A stretch of 64,000 nt of DNA from Debaryomyces hansenii CBS767 (taxonomy: Eukaryota > Ascomycota > Pichiomycetes > Serinales > Debaryomycetaceae), in assembly GCF_000006445.2 (NCBI RefSeq), contig NC_006045.2, positions 1,116,001-1,180,000 on the forward strand, in the 5' to 3' direction. The notes beneath the pieces were generated by a model. The model was not told the origin of the DNA and made no database searches. It worked only from the letters and a program-made list of their open reading frames with translations. Positions 52,301 through 61,696 of this stretch are shown one piece after another. Each line of letters begins with the position of its first letter. Position 1 is the first letter of the stretch. A program made the translations under genes and the position numbers.

Positions 52301-52615
52301 TATCAAGATAATTATGTATTATCAACCCTGTAATTTGGAACACTAATATGTAAATTGTGACACTAAATTATGCTATCAATTAATCAATTGTAGATAGTCA
52401 AGTCAGTAGTTAATAGTCAATTAATACTATTATACGTGTTTGATTGTTTTATACACCGATCTATTGCTGGGTGTTGTTTTTCAACCTATATATTATGTCT
52501 TAATAATATATCTTAATCTATAACAAATTCCCGTTACCTAATTGTAATTTTTTTCTATCTTACTTCTTATTAAAATGATACATTTGCCCGATATAAATAG
52601 TGGTTCGTATAGAAG

Positions 52616-53740
52616 AGGGGAGATTTTATGATTGCGAAATATAGGCGGAAAATTTATGTTGGACAAAATAGCCTCTTTGTGGATGCTCAATTTGTGAGTC
52701 GATTATGAGTCGGTTTGGCTAGGAATAGAGGAGACGTAGAAGTCGCGCCGATGGCAGTGGCTAATTTCTCACTAATTTACCCCCCCCGATGAGCTCAAAA
52801 TTGGGCGACAAAAATTAATCCGTTGGCCTATTCGCAATTTCTCCGCTCTGCGACTTGACAGCCCCTACAAAAAAACGTCGCCTTCTGTGTCTGTTTACAG
52901 CCTCAATATAAATATAGCTTGACTCCTCACTTAAACGACCAGCACAAAAACGTAGGAGAAGGGGAAAGGAGGAAGGTAGTGATTAGGGGAAAGTAGGGGA
53001 AGTCGATTGCGATTAGTAAAACAGTAGCAGAGCAGGGGTGGAGGACGCGTAGCATATGGTAGCATGAGCGTAGACATGAGAACATGAGGTGAAGGCGTAT
53101 CTAGAAGCGTGGCATGTGTAAAGATTTCCTAACGTGGAAGATGTAGATTTACCATACGCATTAGGTCGTACAGTGCGATTGTTTGCTAGTATTTTCTATA
53201 TATGTTTCACATTTATCTATTTGTAGCATAGAAGGTTCTGCGAAAGTTCTTTCTGCGACAGAACCTATGCTAATGTCTAGATTATAATAGCGGAGAACAT
53301 GAGCGCTTGGAAGGCTATACTACGATCACAAAGAGTTAATTACAGTAGCACGATTAGATAGTTACGTGGACAACAAACATGGCTGTTATCAGTAAAATGA
53401 AATGATTGCTAGCAATGCGAGCCATACTAGTTGTTATCAGTAAAGGCTTAAAGGATGTGATGGTTATGTTATTTTGCGAATTAATCCGAGCGAAGAGCAG
53501 CGAGATAAGGGCGGTCAACGGCCACGAGGGGAACATTCAGTGAGGAGCAAGGGCCGAGTCGAGTGGTGGGAGGCCTAGACCAACGGTATTTTGGCAGAAT
53601 TTTGGTGGGCGGTGGGGTAGAGGTGGCTACGGATCTATTACCTGATGGATAGATGATAGGAAAGATGAATACATGTATAGAGACTAGGATATGGATTAGG
53701 GGAACGTAGGGAGTATTGACTCATTTATTGGGCTCAGGGG
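52616..53740. promoter_or_regulatory. Cluster of stress-response elements (AGGGG)
   Basis: AGGGG on the plus strand at 52616, 52970, 52985, 52995, 53034, 53527, 53698 and 53736, plus CCCCT near 52863. The motif is the STRE bound by Msn2/4-type factors. Most copies share one orientation. Regulatory use is inferred. Confidence 0.35.
53225..53271. repeat. Strong bulged hairpin
   Basis: Left arm AGCATAGAAGGTTCTG (53225-53240), right arm CAGAACCTATGCT (53259-53271): 13 base pairs with a three-base bulge. The 18-base loop itself contains GAAAG/CTTTC. Likely folds as RNA if transcribed. Confidence 0.6.
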
Positions 53741-54511
53741 TCGGGGTATTATGGACTACTGTGGGATATACAACAAATAAAGACCCGAGCATGGTGTATG
53801 TCAGCTACATGGTGTATATGTCGTTCGAATGAATAGCCGATGTTGTTGATGTATGGAAGCGTCGGAGACGGACATGCCAATAGGGCTCAAGGCCATCAAT
53901 TAAAAACATTGATAAGCGGTTGCGAAATGCACCACCGCTTAATTTTGGCTCGCCATGGATCTGGTCGCGGCCTCAGAACATGGCCTTGTGCACAACATAC
54001 GCCACGAACAACGGAGGGGGTACTTCCCGTACAAGGACAACTGTAAAGAAAAGATTCGTGAGCTGGAACCGTAATGCTTGGTGCACCGCTTTCATTCCTA
54101 TAACATTTCATGGTTCCAATTTTAGCCTCCACTCTTCATACAAAAGATAGTCACCATCTCTTGGGCACTCATCTCTTCAACTAGTATTGCTTAATAGCCA
54201 AAGCACATTTTTCATCTCTCGAATAGCAGAACTCACACATGATTATACACGAGCGGGCTTGATAACCATTGACTGGTGGAAAGTGTCGCGTGACCCACAG
54301 AGCTGTAGCTGCAACGCAATGACTTCCATTAATTGACAATCGATAGATGAGAAAGATAGCGATGGCTCATAACCGAGCTCAGCATGGCTAATACCTGAAA
54401 ACAGGCAATTGCATGCTAGAACGGTTCCCATACGATGAATTACCAGTATAGAGATGAACGTATCAAACACTTGGTCTTTTTCATCCACGCTTCTTTTATT
54501 ACCATATACAT

Positions 54512-55450
54512 CTATACTTCGTTTCCAAATACATCGGGTCTTCTATGGGTCATCAACGGCATATCTCTTCTAGTCTTCTCGACCATATCCAAGTCGAGAT
54601 CAGCCACACACATTTCGTAGTAATCGCCCTCGGAATCCACTACCAAATCTTCGTTATATTTGTGACACTCACTTATCTTATTGCCCCAAGGATCAATGAT
54701 AATCGAGTTACCGTAGCTGATCCTTTTTTTGTCGCCCCCCGTGTCGTGTTCACCACATTGCGCTGCCATTACCACGTAGCATTGTGTGTCTACAGCTCTC
54801 GCCCTGGCCAATAGCTCCCAATGGGCCTGGCCCGTTTTGGTGGTGAACGCAGACGGATACGTAATAATGTTAGCCCCTAAACTTCTCAAGCGCAAGCCCA
54901 ATTCAGGGAACCTAATATCGTAACATGTGGCAAACCCTATTAGGAACTCCGATAAACTTGACGTGTTGATTGGAAATGGCTTCAAAACACTACTTCCCGG
55001 TTCCACCGAGTTCGACTCTTTCAAGATGGGCCCATTTTCAATATTGATGTCGAAAAGATGCAATTTTTGGTATCTGTGTAATATTTCACCTCTGTTACCA
55101 ATCCAAAGTTGATTATTCAGCACCTTGTTCAAAATTTCCTTAGCATTTACTCCTGTACTGCTCGACGGTTCATGGACTCCTACCGCAACAAAGAGTCCGT
55201 CACCATTATCCGCATACACCTCCTTCAATTCCCTTTGTATATCAGAGATAAACTTCTCGTGGCTCGACTGTGCTAGTTGCATCGACTGAATAGCATCTTT
55301 GGCTATGTAATCGGTGGCTTCTGGTAAGAACAATACCTTTGCCTTGGCTGTCACTGCCTTGCGGATTAACTTTTTAACGATATTTGCATTCGACAGCAAA
55401 TTGGATGACGAGCATAACTGCCCACATGCAACTCTAACCGTATTTGACAT
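54512..55450 (-). CDS. NIT2: Nitrilase-family deaminated-glutathione amidase Nit2
   Basis: Carbon-nitrogen hydrolase. Yeast Nit2 hydrolyses deaminated glutathione, a repair step for a side product of transaminases. The catalytic triad is visible: E44 in FLPEATDY, K129 in RYQKLHLFD, C176 in FATCYDIRFPE. Further family strings are RARAVDTQCYV and SIIIDPWGNKI. The frame reads from a TTG at 55492; the first ATG is 55450, giving 312 aa (yeast 307). The TTG extension would add a basic segment, so a non-ATG mitochondrial isoform cannot be ruled out, but there is no direct support. A CTG codon at residue 111 falls at a non-conserved site. Confidence 0.88.
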   Translation of the reverse strand: MSNTVRVACGQLCSSSNLLSNANIVKKLIRKAVTAKAKVLFLPEATDYIAKDAIQSMQLAQSSHEKFISDIQRELKEVYADNGDGLFVAVGVHEPSSSTGVNAKEILNKVLNNQLWIGNRGEILHRYQKLHLFDINIENGPILKESNSVEPGSSVLKPFPINTSSLSEFLIGFATCYDIRFPELGLRLRSLGANIITYPSAFTTKTGQAHWELLARARAVDTQCYVVMAAQCGEHDTGGDKKRISYGNSIIIDPWGNKISECHKYNEDLVVDSEGDYYEMCVADLDLDMVEKTRRDMPLMTHRRPDVFGNEV

Positions 55451-55696
55451 CACTGGTGCTAATATTTTGCTAATTAACCTTTTTCCCTCCAACTGAAAAG
55501 AAGCATAACCGATAAGGTAATTACATTATTGATCTATCGTGCGCATACCGCCTTTCGTCCACGGTGCATTTTCGCAATCGTCATTCCCCTGTGGCAGCCC
55601 TTCCGCTCATCCAATAATCTACGTCTAGCTTTGATATCATGATTCATAAATTAAAATTATACACAGAAATAAATATGACTAGTAAATTCAATGAGC

Positions 55697-55987
55697 TTAT
55701 GCCTTGTTCACTGGACCAGCAGTGTGAATTTCCTCTGAAGAAAATACAGTAGGCTCAAACGATTCAAAGTCTGGTGTAGAATCTAATTCATCGTGAATAG
55801 CATTGGTGAATACAGCATCGTTGGCAATCAAGTTGCTTTCATGTAAGTTGTTGAAGTTAATACATCTTTGCTTAGATGAGAAAAATCTCAAGTTGTTGCC
55901 AGCACCAGAATTGATTTGTTTTATTGGTATCCAACATCTGGATGCGGTCTTGTAGCACGAAATGTTTAAAAATTGTCTAGCGGACAT
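55697..55987 (-). CDS. Small probable mitochondrial protein, family not recognised
   Basis: 96 aa from an ATG. The first 40 residues are basic with no acidic residue (MSARQFLNISCYKTASRCW, then NNLRFFSSKQRC) and contain RFFSS, resembling a presequence with a cleavage site. The rest is acidic and polar with no membrane span (HDELDSTPDFESFEPTVFS). Divergent from the PDH-kinase side. I cannot name it. The presequence-like start, ATG and clean stop make it probably real. Confidence 0.6.
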   Translation of the reverse strand: MSARQFLNISCYKTASRCWIPIKQINSGAGNNLRFFSSKQRCINFNNLHESNLIANDAVFTNAIHDELDSTPDFESFEPTVFSSEEIHTAGPVNKA

Positions 55988-56971
55988 TATGTTTGGTATA
56001 AGCTTCTTGGAATTAGTTAATTGATATAGAATGATTCTGTAAACTGACTATTTTTCTGGTGGGTTGGACTAATATTTATACTTTTCTGAAACTATTACCC
56101 CGGACCCGGGTGTCCGGAGTGATAAGCTTGAGTCACCATTAAAAAAAATTCCCTGAATCATCGGAGCTGCGGGCGATTGTGAAAAATTACGTATGTCCAG
56201 GCTCACGCATTTTCCTCGGTATTTCTGAGTCGCTGATTGCACTGATTACGGATTCTTATTGTGCAGTACCTGAGTCATGTCACTCAATAACCAAAAGTCC
56301 ACTGGCCCGTAATCGTTCGGCCAAGCGCATTGGCCGGCTAATCGTTGCTACAACAGCCTATACAACTAAGCAGACGTACTGCCACGAACCACGATGTGGT
56401 CTGTAGAGATGCAATGATATTACCGGGAAGGATATAGCATCGGCTGGTGATTTATCATTCCTGGACCTCTAGTGGATTGAAATTAACTACTCCTCCACCA
56501 AAACCCCGGCACCCCACCAATTTTGAAGAAATATATGTATATGATCTGCGCTGAATGATTCAGACTCACTTCAGAGTGCACTATCCCCCAGACCTCGGCG
56601 GTTCTGCAGGTAGTGATTTTTAGGATCCGCCGGGCCACAACCAACGCGGACTCTTACTCCGTGGTATGCGTGGAAGACAACAAAATTGACGAGGATGACC
56701 GCGCTCTTGAAGAGGAATTAGATAACACAAATGACCGATGGAAATAAAGTGAAAATGAACGTAAAATGACAGACGGTCGTGGAAGAACCTGAATGCGCGC
56801 AATCTTCCGGATGACCGAGGCTACTCTGTTAAGGAGTCCTTCCATTGTAATTATGAGAACACAAGACATTAATCTGGGGATAACATTGAAAAGTAGCCAG
56901 AATACACTCTAAAGTCCATAAATTAGTAGTTTGCTTATCCGAGACGTATAATACTAACGATACTACATAAT
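55988..56971. other. Intergenic region before the PDH-kinase gene
   Basis: Roughly 980 bp between divergent genes, moderately GC-rich. It includes an 18-bp CCG-type palindrome (56100-56117) and a TACTAAC string (56952-56958) 14 bp before the kinase ATG. The small frames here (56179-56406, 56620-56869) lack family features. No RNA gene recognised. Confidence 0.45.
56100..56117. promoter_or_regulatory. CCG-type palindrome, candidate Zn2Cys6 factor site
   Basis: CCGGAC and GTCCGG flank CCGGGT, so CGG-type half-sites face each other as in many fungal Zn2Cys6 regulator sites. Located about 110 bp from the small mitochondrial gene. Function inferred. Confidence 0.35.
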
Positions 56972-58522
56972 ATGGGAACCGGATGGGAATTAACTAAAGC
57001 GTTGCGAGAGCAAATCGTGAAATACGCTGGATACCAGCAGACATCTATCTCGTTGAGACAGATGGTGCAATTTGGGCCCACTCCGTCGCCAGGATCGGTT
57101 TTTTTGGCGTCACAGTTTATTGTGGAAGAATTGCCGATAAGACTAGCTATAAAGGTGAAGAACTTGGAAAATTCACCGCATGGGTTGAATAGGATGCCAT
57201 CGACGATGAAGGTGAGGGACTGGTATGCCCAGTCATTCCAGGAATTGACCGAATTACCCAAACCACAGATATCGAGCGAATTGGCCGAGATGTTGAATAG
57301 CCATCAGGCAGAAACGGAGCTGCATCAGGTGAACGAGGCCACGACGATGTCTCCCATCTTGCAAGAGGACATGAAGAGTGTAGAAGAAACGCATAATCCT
57401 GCGAACAGCGAGTCGAAGAATGTTGCTATCAACAATATTTTCAGCGACGATGGAATTGTTGTCCGCACATCGTCGGCACATTCACATATGCTGTCTCCAG
57501 AACAGACCAAAAACTCGAAGGGTAGAAGCGAGTCGCCTACATTTGGCAAAACGTACTATACATCATGTCCTGCCAACGTGGTTTGGCCGAAAGAAGTGTA
57601 CGATTACAATAAGCTGGTGAGCGATGCGTTGAGCAAGATCAAGAAGAGACACGATGCGACGGTGGCCACCATGGCTCAAGGGGTACAGGAGTGGAAGAAC
57701 GAACATAAGACAGTAATTGTCAACTCACAGATCCAGACATTTTTGGACAGGTTCTACATGTCTAGAATTGGGATCAGAATGCTAATTGGACAGCATATTG
57801 CATTGAATTCATCGCAGACTTCACCAGCCAAGGCTAAGATCAACTCTTTCTTGAACGGCCAGAATGGTGGTTCTAGTAAGAGATCCAACTACGTGGGGGT
57901 TATTTGTACAGATTGTAATGTGGGAGAGATTGCCGAGGATGCCATCGAAACGGCCAAATATATTTGTGAAGAATACTATGGGTTATTTGAAGCACCAGAG
58001 ATACAGTTGATTGCTCCTAAGAATGACATTAGCTTCATGTATGTCCCAGGCCATTTGATTCACATGCTATTCGAAACTTTGAAAAACTCATTGAGAGCGA
58101 CCATCGAATTCCATACTTCCAGATTGAAAGAGAAGATGTGCCAGGAGAATCCTGACTTGCTGTTTGATGATGTTGACATAAACGATTTGAAGTTTCCTCC
58201 TATAAAGGTAATTATTTCCGAAGGTTACGAAGACATCGCTATCAAGATCAGTGACGAAGGTGGTGGTATTCCCAGAAGTGAAGTACCATTGATTTGGACA
58301 TATTTATACACTACAGTCAGCCAAACTCCTACATTGGAACCTGAATACAACCAAAGCTCGTTCAAGGCCCCCATGGCTGGGTTCGGGTATGGTTTGCCAA
58401 TATCAAGATTGTATTCACAATACTTTGGTGGGGACTTGAAATTGATCTCCATGGAAGGTTATGGTACTGACGTTTACTTACATTTGAATAGATTGAGTAG
58501 TTCTTCTGAACCTTTACCATAG
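56972..58522 (+). CDS. Mitochondrial pyruvate dehydrogenase kinase (Pkp type)
   Basis: PDK/BCKDK family: a histidine-kinase-like fold that phosphorylates Ser/Thr of PDH E1-alpha and turns the complex off. The N-terminal four-helix domain begins near SISLRQMVQFGPTPSPG. The GHKL ATP site shows the N box FETLKNSLRA (N372), G1 box DEGGGIPRSE (D428) and G2 box GFGYGLPISRLYSQYFGG. A Ser/Glu-rich insert (about 105-195) splits the helical domain and is absent in animal PDKs. The presequence is weak (MGTGWELTKALREQ). Pkp1 and Pkp2 are both possible; length (516) favours Pkp2 (yeast 491). Confidence 0.85.
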   Translation: MGTGWELTKALREQIVKYAGYQQTSISLRQMVQFGPTPSPGSVFLASQFIVEELPIRLAIKVKNLENSPHGLNRMPSTMKVRDWYAQSFQELTELPKPQISSELAEMLNSHQAETELHQVNEATTMSPILQEDMKSVEETHNPANSESKNVAINNIFSDDGIVVRTSSAHSHMLSPEQTKNSKGRSESPTFGKTYYTSCPANVVWPKEVYDYNKLVSDALSKIKKRHDATVATMAQGVQEWKNEHKTVIVNSQIQTFLDRFYMSRIGIRMLIGQHIALNSSQTSPAKAKINSFLNGQNGGSSKRSNYVGVICTDCNVGEIAEDAIETAKYICEEYYGLFEAPEIQLIAPKNDISFMYVPGHLIHMLFETLKNSLRATIEFHTSRLKEKMCQENPDLLFDDVDINDLKFPPIKVIISEGYEDIAIKISDEGGGIPRSEVPLIWTYLYTTVSQTPTLEPEYNQSSFKAPMAGFGYGLPISRLYSQYFGGDLKLISMEGYGTDVYLHLNRLSSSSEPLP

Positions 58523-58898
58523 GTTTATAAAACATTTTTTACATGTATATTTGTTAACGACTATTACGAACCAAATAAACCGAGGCTCGCTATCTGAATA
58601 TTTTTACCTGTAAAACAGAGCATTTTTCGTGAAACTATATGATATCTACATAGAACGATAGCCACAGGTTTGAAGATGCTTGACAACGTACCTGAAGCAT
58701 CAAAATCACTCTCAGGCTCCACCTATGACTCTTTTCTCTATCGGAACAACTCTTGATTAGAACCCACCTAAAAAGAAAATCAACTCCAGATCACGTGCTA
58801 ACCCGCCGTCATACAAAAGTCATAAAATATCCCGGTACAAGAACCAATATATATAATAAGCGATAGGCCATTTAAGCTAAAGGATATCAGAGGTCAAC
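58523..58898. other. PEX13 upstream region
   Basis: Roughly 375 bp between two plus-strand genes. TATATATAA lies near 58850, about 45 bp before the PEX13 ATG, and a CACGTG E-box near 58793. No gene seen. Confidence 0.4.
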
Positions 58899-60239
58899 AT
58901 GTCAGCTCCTAGAACAAAACCCTGGGAAGTATCTTCTGGTACTTCGACAGCTACAGCAACTGGAGACAATATGAATAGCATAAACGGAGGTGCAACAACT
59001 AACCCGATAGGTGATAATTCATCCACTCAAGCTCAAGTACCTGATCGGCCAACTTCTTTGACGTCAGATTTATCATCCATGTCTAATACATCGCCATATG
59101 GTAGTACCGGATATGGATCTACAACAGGATCGAGATATGGCGGTGGCTATGGGTCGTCGATGTACGGCGGTGGATTAGGGTCTTCTATGTATGGTGATGG
59201 ATATGGATCGTCGATGTATGGTAGTGGAGGATTAGGATCATCGATGTATGGAGGTGGATATGGATCATCGATGTATGGTATGGGAAGTATGGGAAGTATG
59301 GGTGGTATGGGTGGTATGGGAGGATATGGTATGGGCGGTATGGGAGGATATGGTGGTGGAATGTATGGACAACAACGCCCAGGAATGGGAGGAGGATTAG
59401 CCGAAGGTACACAGGCAACGTTCCAGCTTATTGAGTCGATTATTGGTGCGGTGGGAGGTTTTGCACAAATGTTGGAAGCTACGTATATGGCGACTCATTC
59501 ATCCTTTTTCACCATGATTTCCGTTGCTGAACAATTTGGTAATTTAAAGAATGCATTAGGTTCCTTATTGGGTATATTTGCCGTGATAAAATTTGCTAAA
59601 AAAATATTTTACAAGATCACCGGTAGGACTTATAATCATGGAATTAGTGTAAATGAATTTGCCAAGTTCGAAAAAGGCCAAAAGAAGTTGGAAGAAAACA
59701 TGAGAAAGCAACAAAGTGGTAAAGCACCAAGAATTTCATTCAAGCCATTATTATTATTTTTAGCTGCATCGATTGGTTTCCCATATTTATTAAGTAAGGC
59801 TATTCAAAAGATTGCTGAACAACAACAGCGTAAGCAGCAAATGCTCGGGGCACAAGGTGATGTACCTGGTGCTGTGAACCCAACAAACTTACAATTTGCC
59901 AAAGCATTGTATGAATTCAACCCAGAAAACCCAAACATAGAAATCGAATTGAAGCCAAATGAATTGGTGGCGATTTTATCCAAATTGGACCCAATGGGCA
60001 ATGAAAGCAAATGGTGGAAGGTGAGATCTAGACAGGGCAAAGTGGGGTACGTTCCACTGAACTATCTAGGTGTGATCGAAAGAAAAGTACAGCAAATCGA
60101 ACCATCAAACCAACTCCCACATCAAAATCCAAACTTAACCCAAGTACCCGTCCCCGAACAACCTGCTACCAATCAACAGCACGACAAGCAATTTAATAAA
60201 AAAATATCAGTTGACGAATTCAAAAGCTTTCAAAGTTGA
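58899..60239 (+). CDS. PEX13: Peroxisomal docking protein Pex13
   Basis: Peroxisomal membrane protein of the import docking complex with Pex14 and Pex17, binding receptors Pex5 and Pex7. The N-terminus (about 65-160) is Gly/Tyr/Met/Ser-rich, built from GSSMYGxGYG and GMGG repeats; such YG-rich segments form the meshwork of the import pore. Hydrophobic segments follow (about 175-205, 225-245, 285-305). A C-terminal SH3 domain (about 330-394) has ALYEF, WWKVRS and GYVPLNYL, the ligand-groove residues. A polar tail ends at 446 aa (yeast 386). Confidence 0.95.
   Translation: MSAPRTKPWEVSSGTSTATATGDNMNSINGGATTNPIGDNSSTQAQVPDRPTSLTSDLSSMSNTSPYGSTGYGSTTGSRYGGGYGSSMYGGGLGSSMYGDGYGSSMYGSGGLGSSMYGGGYGSSMYGMGSMGSMGGMGGMGGYGMGGMGGYGGGMYGQQRPGMGGGLAEGTQATFQLIESIIGAVGGFAQMLEATYMATHSSFFTMISVAEQFGNLKNALGSLLGIFAVIKFAKKIFYKITGRTYNHGISVNEFAKFEKGQKKLEENMRKQQSGKAPRISFKPLLLFLAASIGFPYLLSKAIQKIAEQQQRKQQMLGAQGDVPGAVNPTNLQFAKALYEFNPENPNIEIELKPNELVAILSKLDPMGNESKWWKVRSRQGKVGYVPLNYLGVIERKVQQIEPSNQLPHQNPNLTQVPVPEQPATNQQHDKQFNKKISVDEFKSFQS
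59140..59290 (+). repeat. In-gene tandem repeat coding GSSMYG units of Pex13
   Basis: Five degenerate copies of a roughly 30-39 bp unit containing TCGATGTATGG or a one-to-two-base variant. Copy number may vary between strains because such repeats slip. Confidence 0.6.
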
Positions 60240-60465
60240 ATAATTCTCCAAAGTGCCTCTGATATACATTTAGTTCTACATTTATGTAATTTTAGTCCTA
60301 GTATTTCAAAATCTTATTTATTATTATTCGGCTTGTACTGATTAACCACGCTAATTCATGTATAGTACTCGTATTATACTAATTCCTAAATATCTTACAC
60401 TTCTCTATTATTATTTTCTTATTTATATATTGCAAAATATACTATTAGCATTAGTTTATACTAAA

Positions 60466-60936
60466 TTATACAGCGTCGTCTGGACGGTTTTGTTCTGTTT
60501 CAGTCTTGCTACCTTTATCCTGTAAGCTGTCGTAGCCCTTAGCATTTTGCGACACACGGAGTCTTTCCTTACCTTGTTGCGTCTTCTCGATACCTTCTGC
60601 GAGCACTTCACCGGTCTTCTTATTAACCTTTTGTGCTGCATCTCCAACACTGTCAGGAGTGGCCTTTTGAGTCTTGTCGATACCTTCTGCGAGCACTTCA
60701 CCGGTCTTCTTATTAACCTTTTGTGCTGCATCTCCAACACTGTGTGGAGTGGCATGTTGTGTCTTTTCGATACCTTCAGCAGCAACTTCACCTATTTTCT
60801 TGTTGGCCTTATGCAATACATCCTTAGCACTACCAATGATGGAATATCTAGCTGGAGTGGTACTAATGTATCTAGTGGCTGGTACAAGACCAGCTCTTAA
60901 AGCAGTTGTTTGACGGAATGCTAATTGACGAATCAT
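60466..60936 (-). CDS. LEA-like repeat protein, probably mitochondrial
   Basis: From the ATG at 60936 the protein is 156 aa. A basic presequence-like start (MIRQLAFRQTTALRAG, then TRYISTTPARYS) is followed by three 30-residue repeats of the type KVNKKTGEVLAEGIDKTQ plus ATPDSVGDAAQ. They are hydrophilic, Lys/Ala/Glu/Thr-rich and Cys-free, like group 3 LEA proteins that protect membranes and enzymes during drying. The C-terminal tail has KGYDSL, DKGSK and NRPDD. An upstream in-frame ATG at 61002 would add 22 residues with two acids and spoil the presequence, so I prefer 60936. A second copy of the N/C architecture lies at 61697-61990. Function is inferred from composition. Confidence 0.65.
   Translation of the reverse strand: MIRQLAFRQTTALRAGLVPATRYISTTPARYSIIGSAKDVLHKANKKIGEVAAEGIEKTQHATPHSVGDAAQKVNKKTGEVLAEGIDKTQKATPDSVGDAAQKVNKKTGEVLAEGIEKTQQGKERLRVSQNAKGYDSLQDKGSKTETEQNRPDDAV
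60587..60743 (-). repeat. 90-bp direct repeats inside the LEA-like gene
   Basis: Bases 60587-60653 and 60677-60743 are identical over 67 bp at 90-bp spacing. A third, diverged unit follows at about 60767-60833. Confidence 0.85.
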
Positions 60937-61696
60937 TTTTAATGCAATTGTATTATTTGTATTCACATTAAAGGAACTAACTTCATCAGCGTATCCACCC
61001 ATTTATATATGGAAACCTGATAGCAATAGTTGCGGCAATTGTGACTACATAAGGGGTTTCGCACGTGACAATTGATAGTAGCAAGTAGATAAAGTTAAGG
61101 CTTTATTGGTAATCATATGTGGCCGATGTTTTATCGGTAGGTGTTTTGGGTGTGGCTACACGACATGGATAGACCCATCTTGTAATGGATATGGACCACG
61201 ATGAAGACGTTGGCATGTATGGATGGAGAGATTGTCTAATTTGAACGTACAGGGTAAAGTGGAAGGAGTTGATGCTGCTGTGAAAGATCAGTAGATGCAG
61301 TACATATGATGTAACCAGTGGAAGGCGAAAGAATAATATCGAAGTGGCTCGTAGCAAGACATCACGAATCATGTTTAGCGACCGTTGACTGGTGCGCGAT
61401 ATCTAGGTATGGTTGTAGTCTGTGTACATGAAATATTTGGTGACGGTGAAGCTCGATTGAACCTTTTGCTATAAGAAGAGTCAATTTCAATATCGTGTAC
61501 TCGATTGTAAGCATTGGCATGAATTGCAAGTTATTGGCCTGTCGTGGCATATGATGACATGTCAAGTAACAACCAATGGAGTTACCGTCCCTACAATTCT
61601 CTACAACACCCACTGTTCATAGCACTCATGTATTCAATTACTTCATAATACTATATATAAAAACGATTGCTGCAATTGCGCGGCCCCAGAGCCAGA
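60937..61696. other. Intergenic between the two LEA-like genes
   Basis: Roughly 760 bp upstream of the first LEA-like gene and downstream of its paralog, both minus strand. An imperfect 10-bp inverted repeat CAATTGTGAC/GTGACAATTG (9 of 10 pairs) lies near 61035-61075. The frames at 61103-61372 and 61362-61613 have no family features. No known RNA gene recognised. Confidence 0.4.

Larger units (their letters stand above)
52301..54511. other. Gene-poor 2.2 kb tract upstream of FMP46
   Basis: Both flanking genes are on the minus strand, so this is formally the FMP46 promoter plus the NIT2 3' end, far longer than needed. The stretch at about 52.9-53.8 kb is purine-rich on the plus strand, with repeated AGGGG. 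It contains a strong hairpin at 53225-53271 and a second, smaller one at about 53915-53941 (AAGCGGT/ACCGCTT). Short overlapping frames at 53.8-54.2 kb and 54243-54488 have no family features. I could not match any known RNA gene; an unrecognised noncoding RNA is possible. Confidence 0.5.

Noticed and set aside
53441..53452. GTAAAGGC, similar to the reverse of the U5 snRNA loop
   Set aside because: U5 loop 1 needs four U residues (GCCUUUUAC); this has three and no supporting stem.
53840..54150. Overlapping 68-78 codon frames on both strands
   Set aside because: Biased composition, mutually overlapping, no family features; treated as chance ORFs of a GC-rich tract.
56952..56999. Possible intron end before the PDH-kinase gene (TACTAAC at 56952, AG at 56999)
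   Set aside because: No upstream exon with an ATG and open frame joins a donor. GTATGT at 56191 and GTATGC near 56664 lack a usable coding exon, and the ATG at 56972 gives a plausible N-terminus.
61170..61185. TGTAATGG, similar to a string in SRP RNA
   Set aside because: Isolated 8-mer; no neighbouring SRP domain sequence or structure found.
61103..61613. 89- and 83-codon minus frames between the LEA-like genes
   Set aside because: No resemblance to the LEA-like paralogs or any known family.
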